From Dillenia suffruticosa (Eukaryota; Streptophyta; Magnoliopsida; Dilleniales; Dilleniaceae): a stretch of DNA of 64,000 nt. The position numbers and the translations under genes were made by a program. The stretch lies in assembly GCA_033439265.1 (NCBI GenBank), contig JAVTVX010000002.1, positions 9,646,174 through 9,710,173 on the forward strand, in the 5' to 3' direction. The notes beneath the pieces were generated by a model. The model ran no database searches. It saw only the letters and a list, made by a program, of their open reading frames with translations, and was not told the DNA's origin. Below, piece by piece: positions 23,760 through 35,006 of this stretch. Position 1 is the stretch's first letter. Each line of letters opens with the position of its first letter.

Positions 23760-23922
23760 GCGAATTTCATAAAGATGGGGTTTACTTTGATTTGTCGATT
23801 CGGCAAATTAAAATATACCAAAAAATTTAATTTAAATACCCCAAAATCAAAAAATCAAATTTAAATAAATAAAATCTCTCTCTTTATAATTAAATTATAG
23901 ACACCGCAGTGTCGGTGTTACA
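23760..23922 (-). repeat. 163 bp remnant of the second LTR of the Tekay-like element
   Basis: It matches 22190-22352 almost base for base, from GCAAATTTCATAAAGATGGG (here GCGAATTTC...) to GGTGTTACA, and is followed by the GAATA duplication. Confidence 0.85.
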
Positions 23923-24340
23923 GAATATGCCTTCCATTTTGACTTTTGGGCGACCAATGACTAGGCCAAATACAAAGCCCTCCTGATCGGGTTGTGGATC
24001 ACAGTATCATTAAGGGCTCGGAGCCTATAGGTCTTCATCAACAACCAGTTGATTGTCAAGTAAATCAAAGGAGTCTACGAAACCAGAGAATTGGCAATGG
24101 AAAAACATCTATCTAAGATACACTAAGTGGTGGATACATTCAACAAAATAGACATACAACAGATCTCTCGATCCGAGAATGCACGAGCCGATGTGCTATC
24201 GAAATTAGCTAGCTCTGACTCAGTGGCCACCAGCCACATTGTCTTCATAAAGAGCCTACCATGTCCCAACATTGAAAGCCCAAACAGATCTTGTCAACGA
24301 ATAACTTATCGAATTGGAAACACCCTATAAAAACATATCT
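23923..24340 (+). pseudogene. RNase H of T2, second part
   Basis: It resumes after the nested element with GAATATGCCTTCCATTTTGA. The frame 24127-24330 reads IQQISRSENARADVLSKLAS, the C-terminal RNase H motif of Tat elements, and T3 has a close match. An upstream stretch (about 24030-24060) gives VFINNQLIVK, corresponding to the catalytic-aspartate strand. Confidence 0.7.
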
Positions 24341-24491
24341 GATGTTCTATCAAAATTAGCTAGCTCTGACTCAGTGGCCACCAGCCGCATTGTCTACATA
24401 GAGAGCCTATCATGTCCCAACATTGAGAGCCTGAACAGATTTTTTCAACAAATAACTTATCGAGTTGGAAACACCTCATAAAAACATATCT
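24190..24491. repeat. 151 bp tandem duplication inside T2
   Basis: 24190-24340 and 24341-24491 are near-identical head-to-tail copies, both containing GCTAGCTCTGACTCAGTGGC and ending AAAACATATCT. Because 151 is not a multiple of three, the duplication shifts the frame between RNase H and integrase. Confidence 0.9.
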
Positions 24492-25654
24492 AAAGACGAG
24501 CAACTACCAAGTTTACCCTCCAAAGCCAATAGGCTGAGACACAAGGCTACCCATTATGTCATTATCAATGGTGACCTCTACAAGAAGTCCTATACTCATC
24601 CTTATCTGAAGTGTCTGACATCCAAACAAGGGGGATACGTGCTTAGAGAAATCTATGAGAGAATATGCAGCAGTCATTTAGGTACCCAAAATTTGGTAAA
24701 CAAAGCCCTTCAGCAAGGGTATTACTGGCCGACCATAAAAGATGATGTGGATGATTACGTCAAAAGATGTGACAAGTGCCAACACTTCTCGTCGGTGCCA
24801 CACCTCCCTTTACCGAGTTATAGTTGATAGCCAGTCCGTGGCCGTTCGCCTAATGGAGAATGAACATTTTAGAACCGTTTACCCCAATAACTGGATAATA
24901 AAAGTTCTTAATCGTGACCATAAACTATTTTATAAAGCGGGTGGAAACCGAACCATTAGTCCAGATTATCACCGGCAAGATATAACATTTCGTATGGAAT
25001 CATCATTAGACTTGGCATACCTTACATCCTAATCACGGACAATAGAAAACAGTTCAATAACAAAAGCTTCCGTGACTTCTATAATAGGTTGGAAATCCAA
25101 CACCACTTCACTTCTGTCGCCTACCCGCAAACTAATGGTTTTACAGAAATAACCAATCGAATGATCCTACAAAGGCCAAAAGCCGACTAGATAAGGTTAA
25201 AAGCCGATGGGTAAACAAACTCCACAACATTCTGTAGGCTTATCGAAGGACTCCCTGACAGGCAATAGAGGAGACACCATTCAGCCTAACATACGGTTAT
25301 GAGGTAGTTATCTCAGTCGAGATTGGGATTCATTCGCTAAAGGTAGACTAATACAAAGGAGGGTAAAACGAATTTGCACTATACGAACGTTTAGACCTAC
25401 TTCCTGAACTAAGAGAAACCGCATCCATTCGAATGGCCGCTTATCAGCAACAGACGATTAGGTACTTCAACCGATGGGTTAAAATGAGAATGTTCAAACC
25501 AAGCGACTTAGTACTCAAAAAGGTGGAAGCTATCAGTTAACCCTAACCAGGGGACAAGCTAGCGCCCAATCGGGAAGGTACTTATAGAATACGCTAAAAA
25601 ATTCACTCAGACACTTATCACATCAATCACCTAGAAGGCTCAGCCATACCTTGA
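24465..25654 (+). pseudogene. Integrase of T2
   Basis: The frame 24465-24827 carries the HHCC zinc-binding module (ICSSHLGTQNLVNKALQQGY, then DDYVKRCDKCQHFSS). Core fragments follow at about 25020-25160 (ILITDNRKQFNNKSFRDFYN-like, in a second frame). The C-terminal end near 25620-25654 reads HINHLEGSAIP. Stops and frameshifts disable it. Confidence 0.75.
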
Positions 25655-25844
25655 ATGTAGAACTTCAAGAACCTGTGCATCTATTATCGATGAGGGTTAA
25701 TGCTCAATCGAACCGATGCACTTGTTCTGCAAATGATCACATCTCATTCTATGAACGGTCAGGTAAAATCCTTGTAGCCCCCTACTTTGTTGTGTTAACC
25801 AATCAATTTGCTCTCATGCTTCTCAGGACGTACCGGCAGTACGG

Positions 25845-26180
25845 GATCTATCTCCCTAAATGGGACAATGTCACGCCGTCCTCCCGAATGGAGTCCTATC
25901 ATTGGGATTATCTTACTGAGTGGGCCACTATAGCCCATCCCCCCGGATGGAGTCCTATCGGATCTATCTACCCGAATGGATCAGTTCGCCCTATCTTCCC
26001 GAATAGAATTCCATCATTGGGATCTATCTCCCTGAGAGGGCCAGTATCATTCCGTCCTCCCAAACAAAGTCTTATCGTTGTGATCTATCTCCCTAAGTAG
26101 GACAGTATCGCCCCATCCTCCTGTATGGCTCTATCATTAGGATCCATCTCTCCGAATGAGCAAGTGTCGCCTAATCTAAT
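25845..26180. repeat. Tandem repeats of about 60 bp in the 3' region of T2
   Basis: At least five diverged units begin with GATCTATCTCCCTAAATGGG or close variants at about 25845, 25907, 25962, 26022 and 26083, with a partial sixth near 26142. Typical unit content is CGCCGTCCTCCCGAATGGAG then TCCTATCATTGG. The array lies between integrase and the 3' LTR. Confidence 0.85.
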
Positions 26181-26624
26181 GAATGAACGTATTAAAGGAT
26201 GAGTCTCCCGAATAAGATATACATGGTCTTCTTTACTCGGTTATGCTTCCAAACGAACAAAACCCCTTGCTTGGGTGAACTCACTCTCTCAGTCAAAGAT
26301 TACGTGAAGTCAGTTGACCAAGAAGTCCCCAACCGATAAGATCCTATCATTTAAGTCATTTGCTCAACGACACTCGTCATTCAGATCGGCAAACTACTAA
26401 TAGTCAAATGACTATTCAAAGGAAAGCAATTTCAAGATGAGGATACATAGTCAGATACAATTTACAAGTCCATAAGTTGGACCCAGTTATATCGAAATAG
26501 ATATATGAGGAATCTACCGTAGAAAGATGACCGAAAGCTAGAAAAAGTCCATGAATTCTCAATGTTATGCGATTAGGACCAGAAAGGATGTATCAGGCGT
26601 CAAACCCTCTGCATTGGTCACCCC
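26181..26624. other. Untranslated 3' region of T2
   Basis: No coding is recognisable. The missing 5' part of the 3' LTR would be expected to begin in this interval, but I see no match to 16304-16550. Confidence 0.45.
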
Positions 26625-26929
26625 ACATGCATATAACTTTCACAAGTGAAAAATATATAAGTTTCAATGCATCTACTACCAAGGTAAGTCATCGGAACTT
26701 ACACAAAAGCACACAAACATACAGAGTCCCTGGAGTCTCTCTCTTTCGATATCTGTCGGTTTCTTTCCCTTTGAAAACCGTTCTCCAATTTGAGCGTCGG
26801 AGCCTCCCCCGCCATAGTACCCACAAGCATTCTTTTTACAGGTCTCATTGTTTGAGATCACTATATGATCAAACTATCTCGTTCGAGTTAATAGAAGTAT
26901 CATCTGTGGAGCCAAACCAACCTTTAACA
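26625..26929 (+). repeat. Truncated 3' LTR of T2
   Basis: It matches 16555-16844 and ends CCTTTAACA. The first ~240 bp present in the 5' LTR have no counterpart here. Confidence 0.75.
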
Positions 26930-27154
26930 CCATGTTTTTTTTTAATTAAAATGTTTTAACTTTAGCCAACATTCTGTAAACAAAAATATCCCCGTTCTTA
27001 CTGTGGTTAAGAGAAATTCTTAAATTAAATTAACTAAAAAATAGAAATCACAATGGACGAGACCTTAAGCCACCTAAATCAACCAGCTTCAGTCCTCCAA
27101 AGGTGGCAACCTCAATCTTGACCACTTCGTTCATCAATCAACCCCCAACTCCTT

Positions 27155-27190
<36 letters not shown>

Positions 27191-27865
27191 CACCAAAAAC
27201 CCAATTCAGAGAGAATAGAATTTTGAGTAAGCATGGAAAGAAAAGAGAGAGAAGGTGAGTGAAGAAATGGATCAAATGATGCAGTGGCAACGACAATGTC
27301 TTTCTACGCCCCTCAATTTACTATATGTAGAGTTCCCGTTCCTCTACTCTATGATTATTGTATTATGTATTAATGAGAAGAAATTTAGGAAAAAAGATAA
27401 TTACGGTATGAGATAGTGCTGCTTGGCAAATCACGTCTCCATCCGTTAACCATCCATCGAGTACAAAACCAAGAGTAAGACATTGATTCCTTTTTTTAAT
27501 GAAAAAATATAGAGCAGAGATAATGATATATAATATAATGATATTATTGCATGTATGTATATATATATTTTGTGCTAATTGAGTAGAAAGGGGAGGGGAG
27601 GGGTTTACTCGTTGCCCATACAAGTAACGGACATTGATAACATGAATAAGTTGAGTATATGGTATGGAGAAACCCATGTTTGCATGCCTCTGAGTTGAAC
27701 TTCTTTGGAAGATACTATAAATACTTCAACGAGGAATAAACATATATATTGTGTATACGATATAAATACTATATATTTATGGAAACAATTTAGGGAACAT
27801 TAATGTGTCCAATACAACGGCAACAAATAAAGAGAAGAATTAATTGATGAGATAGGTGAGATTTG
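26930..27865. other. Intergenic DNA between T2 and the solo LTR
   Basis: It contains a (CT)n run at about 27160-27188. A minus-strand frame (27363-27677) has no recognisable domain. I cannot assign a gene here. Confidence 0.4.
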
Positions 27866-30239
27866 TGTGACGCCCCGAACCGGGGTCATGAACAGCCGCC
27901 AGTTGCCCTAGATGCCAACTACATTTTTACAGAAAATCGGACATAATCTTCCCATATTTCGGAGGTCTCCCAATTATAATTTGACCTGTATATCAACATT
28001 CATCCTGTAAAATAAATAAATGGTCATCCCGGTCTCTCCAAAATCAACCAATGCCATAGCCAACATCCAAAACAATGAAACGCTATAAAATTTTCCAACA
28101 GAACTAGCCACAGACCTCTATTGTCATACCCAACCAAAGCATGAGCAGCCGCTATACCGAGCGGACCTAAATTTTTACATAATATACAATAATTTTCCTA
28201 AGTGACATTTAAATACGTACAATCGCCTCAATATAAATAAATTATGAGTGTCACAAATAAATATATATAAATTATACAGTCATCCCAAAAATAAATAAAT
28301 GAGTACATTTATCAACTAAAATCTCCAATAATCGTAGCGGAAAATATGGTAACATCCATATTCAAGCTCGGTACTATCAATTCCATGTCGTAACACAATA
28401 ATTTTTCTTCAGTCCAAAACTAATCCTGTGGGGAGAAAGTGAGGGGTGAGTATCTATGGGAGGATACTCAGCAAGTAAGGGGATTGATATCGTGCTATCA
28501 ATATCAAGAGTAAATTTGAAGTGTCAAAACATGTAACAAAATATCGAGTGTACGAAAATAACATGCTATTTCAGAATAAAACATATCTCAAGACACATAT
28601 TAGAAAATAACATATGCATCCATCCATGTATCAAGTCACATATGTAGAGCCGGCCGAACAAACTACCCCAACAATGGTCTATCTCGACCAAGGACGGGTG
28701 TATTAGGAGTTTTTAACTATGCAAATATCAAATAATGGCTTTCTACCCCAATATTGGCCACAGGCTACTCCAATTAGCCTGTAAATAATAATAATGATAC
28801 ATATATATAGTTGGCCGTGTATGATGTCCCGCCCAGTGCTAGACAAAGGTAAATTCATGTCCTCCCCGATGAGAGTCAATTTGGGACACCCATACACATG
28901 ACGATATGGCGGATACCTCCGGCTGAAGCGTATCCGGGCACAAGGGGTGCCTTTACCAAATATCTTTCGTAGCTACGGAATGCTATAGGAAGTATATCAC
29001 CATATCACCAAGTCGGCCGGGCACGTAGCCCCATGCATCACATCATGTCGGCTGGGCATATAGCTCCATGCATCGTAACATAATTTCAGCCGGGCATATA
29101 GCCCAAATAATACATATAAATATATTTAAAACTACGTGCCAATACAGTAGAAGCATTAAAATATGTCAATATATCAAAAATGTGACACAATATCAGTTAT
29201 CAAACTCATGGATGCATAATCTATAAAATTAGCAGTTGAGACACTTCAATGGTCACAAAAATTTATCTATCAAAATCCGAAAATTTAGTTTTCACACGTA
29301 TAGAAATCATGTCGTTTGAAAATCGATAAAACGTGATTTGTCAATCAATAGAAGATGTCAAAGTCCCACTCACAGTTCTAGGGAGGGTGGTCACTCCCTA
29401 TTTTTAAAACAAATCCAATCTGACTTCTTGAGTCTCCAAAAAGATCAACCTAATCAGATTATCAGAATTTAACATCAAATTTCAAGTATTATAGGGTTTA
29501 TCCATTTTCTCTAAATTTGTATAAATCTTGACTCTTCAATTTATGAATACACTCTAATGTCATCAGTTGCATTCCATTTATAAACAATTAATGTACTTTT
29601 AAATCAAGTCAAATTCAACCCTAAAACCACTCAAGGTCGAAACTAAGCCTTAACATAAATAATTTTCCTATAAGATGGAAAAGTTTTGAATAATCATACA
29701 CTTTTCGATTCTCATCCAAATATTTCAAGCCATATGTCATTTTCAAGATATATGAGTCTATTTTCATAATACGGAGATAGTATTTAATTTGCCTATAAGT
29801 AAAAAAATTTATAATGGGAAAGGCTGCATTAACCCTTGTACTCAAATCCCAATTTTCGACTATTTTCATGCATAGGTCAATTTAAACTCCATGGAAAACT
29901 ATTCAAATCCACTTAATTTGATTTTATCATCCTGAACAGTCCCATTTCATATAAATTCCTATATTTAACCAAATGAACCGCATATAATATCCGAAAATGG
30001 ATTCATTGCGAATTTAGTTTACATTTTAACATATACAAGACTTCTCATCTTAAATTTACCCTAAATTTGATAACCAAATCGAATGGGTCCGAAATCACTC
30101 CCTAGGGTTTTTCTCGGATTGCAGACCTTTGTCCGAATATCTCCTCGATCACTTTAAAATCTGAAATGCTATCTATCAAAACAGGGTTTATTAGTTACGT
30201 TCAAACATTTAGATCGGAAGCAAAACCCTAAATCAGTTA

Positions 30240-30960
30240 TCTGGGTGGAGCTTCGTAAGCTGTCACGGGCTTACGGGCCGTCGCGGGGTTGTGGGCTACA
30301 ATGGGCTCGTGGGTTTGTAGGTTAGCGAGCCAGTGGGTTTCAGCTAGCCGGCTCGTGGTCTGCGGACCAGTGGGCTGGCGGGATGGCGGGATGGCGGGCC
30401 TACAGCTGATGGGCCTGCGGGCCGGCAGTGGCTCTCGGGCCTCAGTGGCTTACGGGCTGAGGCGATCTCGTGTGCTAGTGCGTGCCCGTGCACTGGCACG
30501 CTCTCGTGTGCTCGTGCGCTCTGTGTGCTCGTGCGCTCGTGCGCTGGTGCGCACTCGTGCGCTGGTGCGCGCTCGTGCGCTACGCTCGTGCACTGGCTCA
30601 CGCGCGGCCTGGCTCACGCTCGCGGCCTTTCTCGTGCTCGCGGGCTGGGCTGTGCTCATAGCCTGGCTCATGCTCGCTCGCGGACTGAGGTGCGCTGTGG
30701 CTCGATCACGTACAAGGGCGTTGGGTTGCTCTTGCGGAGGCTCGCGGGAGGAAGGAGCAGCGGCGGCGATGGCAGAAGGGTGCGATTGATCGTGGCTCGT
30801 GGCAGAAGAAGGCGAGGCGGCGGATTTGGGTGAAGCCGAAGGGAGAAAGAATGAAGTAAAGAGAGACAGTGAGCGGGATAGAGAGAGAGGACAGAGAGAG
30901 AGGGTGGCAGCGATGGCGGTGGCGATGGCGGTGGCGGAGGAAGGCAATCGACCATGGCAG
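30240..30960. repeat. GC-rich minisatellite block in the solo LTR
   Basis: It sits at the same relative place as 21200-21960 but with a different expansion. Here units like GCTCGTGCGCTGGTGCGC repeat between 30480 and 30600, followed by a GA-rich tract. Frames in it are compositional. Confidence 0.75.
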
Positions 30961-31014
30961 AGGAAGATGAACGGCCGCGGAAGAGGAAAAGTCAGGGAGA
31001 GAAAGAGAGAGAGA

Positions 31015-31040
31015 GGGATTAGGGTTGAAACCCTAATCCC
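31015..31040. other. Telomere-like hairpin in solo LTR
   Basis: GGGATTAGGGTT, loop GA, AACCCTAATCCC. It has the same stem as 22012-22038 and contains an exact AAACCCTAA telobox. Confidence 0.8.
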
Positions 31041-31360
31041 CAAATCATTTTGAGGACGCAACGTTTTGCCCCAAAACGCTGTGTCTCCATTTTCTTTTTT
31101 TTTTTTTAACTAAATAAATGACTATATATACATTTATGCATATATATTTCCATACCCATATTTCGTTGGAAATGCGAATTTCATAAAATTGTGGTTCATT
31201 TCGCTTTGTCGATTCGGCAAATTAAAATATACAAAAAATTTAATTTAAATACCCCAAAATAAAAAAAATCAAATTTTATCTCATTTATATATATATATAT
31301 ATATATATATGTATTTCAAAAATAGTACTCTTTTTCAGATACCGCAGTGTCGGTATTACA

Positions 31361-32290
31361 TTTGAGTCCTATCGTACAAGGCTACAAGCATAAATACGAG
31401 GGGATATATGTTGCCAAGGTTGTGCAAAGCATGCGTTGTGGATAAGTATAAAATAAACAAATAATTAATTAGAGGAGACGAGGGTCTCAAAATAGTAGAG
31501 ACCGTCCAACTCTGGTGCGAATCAAGAGCCTGTTGTACTAGACTGATGGCGCGGCAGGGAAGGTGTTGATGACAATGTGATGTAGCCCTACACAAAGCAA
31601 TCTACAATGCCTGAGATCGCGCACGATGAATGGCCGCAAGGTACACTCAAAACGACATGATGGAGGTTTTCACAGATGAAAGTGTTCCACCCCAAAGCAA
31701 TTTAAAGGACACCATTGAAGAGACAACAACATTGCTCAAGGAAAAGTCATCACCAAAGGCAATGTACGAGATTGCACCAGCCCGTACAAGCAAAGACAAA
31801 TAGCGCCCAAGCAATGGCACATGGCACCCCAGTGCTCGAACACCAAAGGACACAACCCTTCACCCGAAAGTCGCAATCTTTTGTGACACCACAAGCAATT
31901 AGCAAACAAAAGACTCTAAGGAAGGAAAGAAAGTAACTGCACATGCAATGGCACCAATAATAAAGCCATCACATGAAGAGACAAAGCACAACATGCAAAG
32001 CGACACCATAGCACGAGTAGGAAAAGCAGCAACACATGAACATGAGCCATGGCCCAAGGAAGACATGCTTGCGCTTAAGCAAGGCATAGCGCATTGCTTG
32101 AAAGTAGTTGAGACCAAGGAGACACGCACCCACAAGCGAAAGGACACAAGCAATAGCACGAACGCTTGATGAGCTAGTACCCAAGTGAGCCGGTACCAAC
32201 ACCCAGTACAGTGTGCCAACACCCAGTGCCAACATGCCCGACATGCCAGCGTGCCAATGCCCGAAAGGTCACTAACAGTCCAGGGCAATA
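31361..32290. other. Unassigned low-repeat region with short frames
   Basis: It is rich in C and A on the plus strand (many AAGCA/GCACA words). Short frames occur on both strands (for example 31948-32169 and 31899-32288), but none has a recognisable domain. It may be an old non-coding part of a retroelement. Confidence 0.3.
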
Positions 32291-32620
32291 ACTACCCAAT
32301 TGAATAGATTCTTTTAGTTTTCTAAGGCATTCAATAGCTATAATAAAGGCAATTGTAATTAGCTGGTAGTTAATTATTTTAGGAGCCTTTTGGTATAAAA
32401 AGACTTATGTAATAAGGCCCTTTGCTCCTAAACTCTCAACTATAACTCAACTACAAATAGGGTTCCCTTCTCCCATTTGTAATCAAACAATTTTAGAAAT
32501 AAAATTAGAGTTTCTTCTCCAACGTGAGATCTATCTTAGGGCTTAAGGTGGCAACGTCCCCTTAGGCTACATCACATACTCAAGCGAGTTATGATATAGG
32601 CTCTTGACTTTTACAAACCC
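32291..32620 (+). other. Possible LTR-like remnant
   Basis: A TATAAAAAGA box at about 32394, AAATAAAATTAGAG at about 32497 and a leader-like CTTCTCC tract give the layout of an LTR U3-R-U5 region. No second copy is present in the window and no primer-binding site is clear. Confidence 0.25.
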
Positions 32621-32735
32621 ATCAAAGCCAAGTTCAATTCCTTCCATCTTCTCCACTTCATTTCTATTCCGTCCACCACTTTCTAGTGATCCACCCTCAT
32701 GCGTAGGACATTTAGGTGCCGTGTATAAGGTGTAC

Positions 32736-33008
32736 TCAACACTTCACCATAACCTCCCCAACCAAACACTCAAGCCCCTTCACAAAAACAAATGCGTTAA
32801 GGCTACTCCTTGCGCCCGCTAGCCACGACACGCAACACGATGATGATAATGATGATGCTAATGAGGATGATGATGGGGTTGGGCTTTTGGTGTCCCCCAT
32901 GTCTATCATCTTTATATGCTGCTGATGCTTCTCGTCTTTATAATGGGTTTGGCCCCATAATTCGACAAATACCATCTCGAAACTACTTAACATCATCATC
33001 GAAGTCAT
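32736..33008 (-). CDS. Possible small gene, 90 residues, not recognised
   Basis: A minus-strand frame starts MTSMMMLSSFEMVFVELWGQ, continues through a serine-rich stretch (SPTPSSSSLASSLSSSCC) and ends VGEVMVKC. A TATATAAGGAG box lies about 85-95 bases upstream of the ATG (about 33093-33103), which is a plausible promoter distance. I recognise no family, signal peptide or conserved motif. The serine run comes from a CAT/GAT-rich trinucleotide stretch, so the frame may be accidental. Nothing in the neighbourhood hints at a role. Confidence 0.2.
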   Translation of the reverse strand: MTSMMMLSSFEMVFVELWGQTHYKDEKHQQHIKMIDMGDTKSPTPSSSSLASSLSSSCCVSWLAGARSSLNAFVFVKGLECLVGEVMVKC

Positions 33009-33022
33009 CCTTTCTTAAGTAA

Positions 33023-34240
33023 AGGGAGTTCTTAATAGAGAGTATTTTGTAGTGGCAGGGAGTGATTGGTTAGAGTTGTGAAAATGGAGGCTCCTTATAT
33101 ACAAAGGGAAGAGGAGACCAAGTGTGTGTGCATGTGGGACAAAGGAAAACAGAAGACGTAGAAAGGAATCAACAACGCAAGAACTACTAAGCTTTGTTTC
33201 TTTAACTCAATCTGGTGGAATTGGAATTGTATGTGTTGAATGCAAATTTTGTAAGTGTATGTATTTCATAATTCAATCAAAGTGTAGCATAGTCCAAGTC
33301 TTCTACCATAATTTAAGTGGACCTCTTTTGTGGTCCTTTTATAATAGTATATATGGAATCAACAGCCAAGTCAACGCTGCTCGATTACCGACTTCCACCA
33401 AACACAAAGGCCCCCACCCATACTCGTATGTGCCTAATTTTAGCTCCCTATCTCCCGGACATCCATCAATACTTCTAGGGAAGGACCACAGGTCTCTCTC
33501 TAGGGTATTGGCACCGAGAGGGGCTCTAAGGAAAGTTCAAAGCATAAATATTAACTAATACCCCGTAATGTTCCTCAATCCTCATCATTGTATTGCCAAA
33601 GTCAAAAAGCTCAGACTTAAGCAAAAAGAACTTTTTTTTTATACTCAAAGCACTTCCCTTGATCTTTTTTTTTTATTATATATATTTTTGCTATCAAATT
33701 TCTAATTATCAAAAAACTTGGATCTCTCATTGAAAATAGACAAAGAATATTGAATCACATAAAATAATTTTTTCTCTTAATTTATTTTTAATTTGATTGT
33801 ACATGCGGTGTTTGTTAATTTTTTTAAAATATTTATTAGATTTTCCCAACGTAAATAATTAATAATTTATACAACATTATAAATTATGTCAAAAGACAGC
33901 ACAATAATCAAGATCACTAGATGATTGTTTGATCAGTACAAAATTATTAATTAAGTAAAGAAGGGAATACAATAGTTGAGATTACTAGATGATCAATCGA
34001 GATCACTAGATGATCGTTTGATCAGTACTCTCAAATTTGGGCTTTCTACTTGTAATGTTCGACAAGCAGCCGTTGAGGTAGTTCTTTACTATGGTAAGCT
34101 ATCTTTTGAGACGGAGTGATATAACTCCTATTCACATAAAATAAAACAAATACCGTATTTGATATATACAAGATTATAAAATATTTTGTGACTGGATGAA
34201 TAGGCTAGGGATGGAGGCAAGGACACTGAAACTCTAGAGA
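33023..34240. other. Intergenic, AT-rich DNA upstream of T3
   Basis: No gene is visible. A 29 bp direct repeat (GATCACTAGATGAT then GTTTGATCAGTAC) occurs at about 33911-33939 and 34000-34028. Confidence 0.5.
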
Positions 34241-34928
34241 TGTTAATAGAACATGGCCCGAAAGCCTATCATCGTGAGATTCAGAATCCTTTGGGCCCAC
34301 AGTTCAATAGGTCAAAAGCACATGCATGCCTCCTCATTAGGCAAATATAACTCTCCCTCTTGGTATCTATCGACCAAACCCCCTTAGGTTGTCAACTGAT
34401 CGGCTCGGCACCTTTTCGGTGCTCGGTATTGCTAGTTGAAGTAATATTCATTTTTTCCTAAATCGAGGAAACAATCTCTCATAATTAGGAAGGAGATCTC
34501 TAGTTGTGGTCGATAAGGAAAAAAAATCTCCATGAGAATCTGAATTTTCATAACCAGAAGATTTGTAAATATTTGAGCATCCTTCACTAAGATGTTTGAA
34601 GTCTGGGAACACTCACACAAAGAAACTAGGGTTTCAATATCCTGATAGTATATGAGACTTATCGTGCATGCAGACTATAAAAATATCACAAAGGTTGTTG
34701 CCTAGGTATATTCTCTCAACTTAACACTTAGTACACAAAGGCATAACAAACCTCTCCTCGGTCTGTTTCTATTCTCGAAAACCACTTTCTGACTTGAGAA
34801 TCAGAGTCTCCCTAGCTAGAATACTTTTCGACGGTTTTTTGCAAATTTCATCAATCAAATGACCTAACAATCACTCACCCCGTTGACTTAGCAAAGCTAT
34901 TATCTGTGGAACATAACCCACTCCAACA
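34241..34928 (+). repeat. 5' LTR of T3
   Basis: It starts TGTTAATAGAACATGGCCCG and ends CTCCAACA. It is 688 bp long, with partner at 40149-40838. Confidence 0.88.
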
Positions 34929-34948
34929 GATTGGCACCGTCCATGGGA
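34929..34948 (+). other. Primer-binding site of T3
   Basis: GATTGGCACCGTCCATGGGA follows the LTR directly and is shared with T1 and T2. Confidence 0.75.
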
Positions 34949-35006
34949 AACAGACCGATCCTTTCAGCCAAACGTACTTCTCATTCTGCTTCCCCCCTCT
35001 ACAGTC

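Larger units (their letters stand above)
18961..23922 (-). mobile_element. Long-LTR Gypsy element (Tekay/Del-like chromovirus), internally deleted
   Basis: A full ~3.4 kb LTR (18961-22352) and a 163 bp remnant of the other LTR (about 23760-23922) enclose ~1.4 kb of minus-strand pol fragments. GAATA flanks the whole, so the two outer ends are true termini. The surviving coding parts are protease, the start of reverse transcriptase and the integrase tail. Gag, most of the 5' LTR and most of pol are gone. The LTR matches the solo LTR at 27866-31360. Assignment to Tekay/Del rests on LTR length and the protein motifs. Confidence 0.85.
16304..26929 (+). mobile_element. Tat-type Gypsy LTR retrotransposon T2 (gag-less), with nested insertion
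   Basis: Order on the plus strand is 5' LTR, primer-binding site, protease, reverse transcriptase, RNase H, integrase, tandem repeats, truncated 3' LTR. The protease starts within about 80 bp of the primer-binding site, so there is no room for gag. A Tekay-like element (18961-23922) interrupts RNase H. Removing it gives about 5.7 kb of element. Many stops and frameshifts are present. The 5' edge at TGTCAAACC (16304) is tentative, because the matching part of the 3' LTR has been lost and no clean target duplication is visible. Confidence 0.8.
27866..31360 (-). mobile_element. Solo LTR of the Tekay-like long-LTR Gypsy family
   Basis: It starts TGTGACGCCCCGAACCGGGG and ends GGTATTACA, aligning with 18961-22352. 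No pol sequence is attached on either side. ATTTG precedes it (27861-27865), and ATTTG overlaps its last base at 31360-31364, consistent with a 5-base duplication after loss of one A. This is the pattern left by recombination between the two LTRs of a full element. The strand is given by analogy with the coding copy. Confidence 0.8.

Noticed and set aside
25651-26100. 149-codon ORF over the T2 tandem array
   Set aside because: Its repetitive part is the 60 bp DNA repeat, so it is not a protein-coding signal.
30289-31061. Arg/Ala/His-rich open frames on both strands of the solo LTR
   Set aside because: Same reason: low-complexity LTR sequence, with no conservation to the other copy at protein level.
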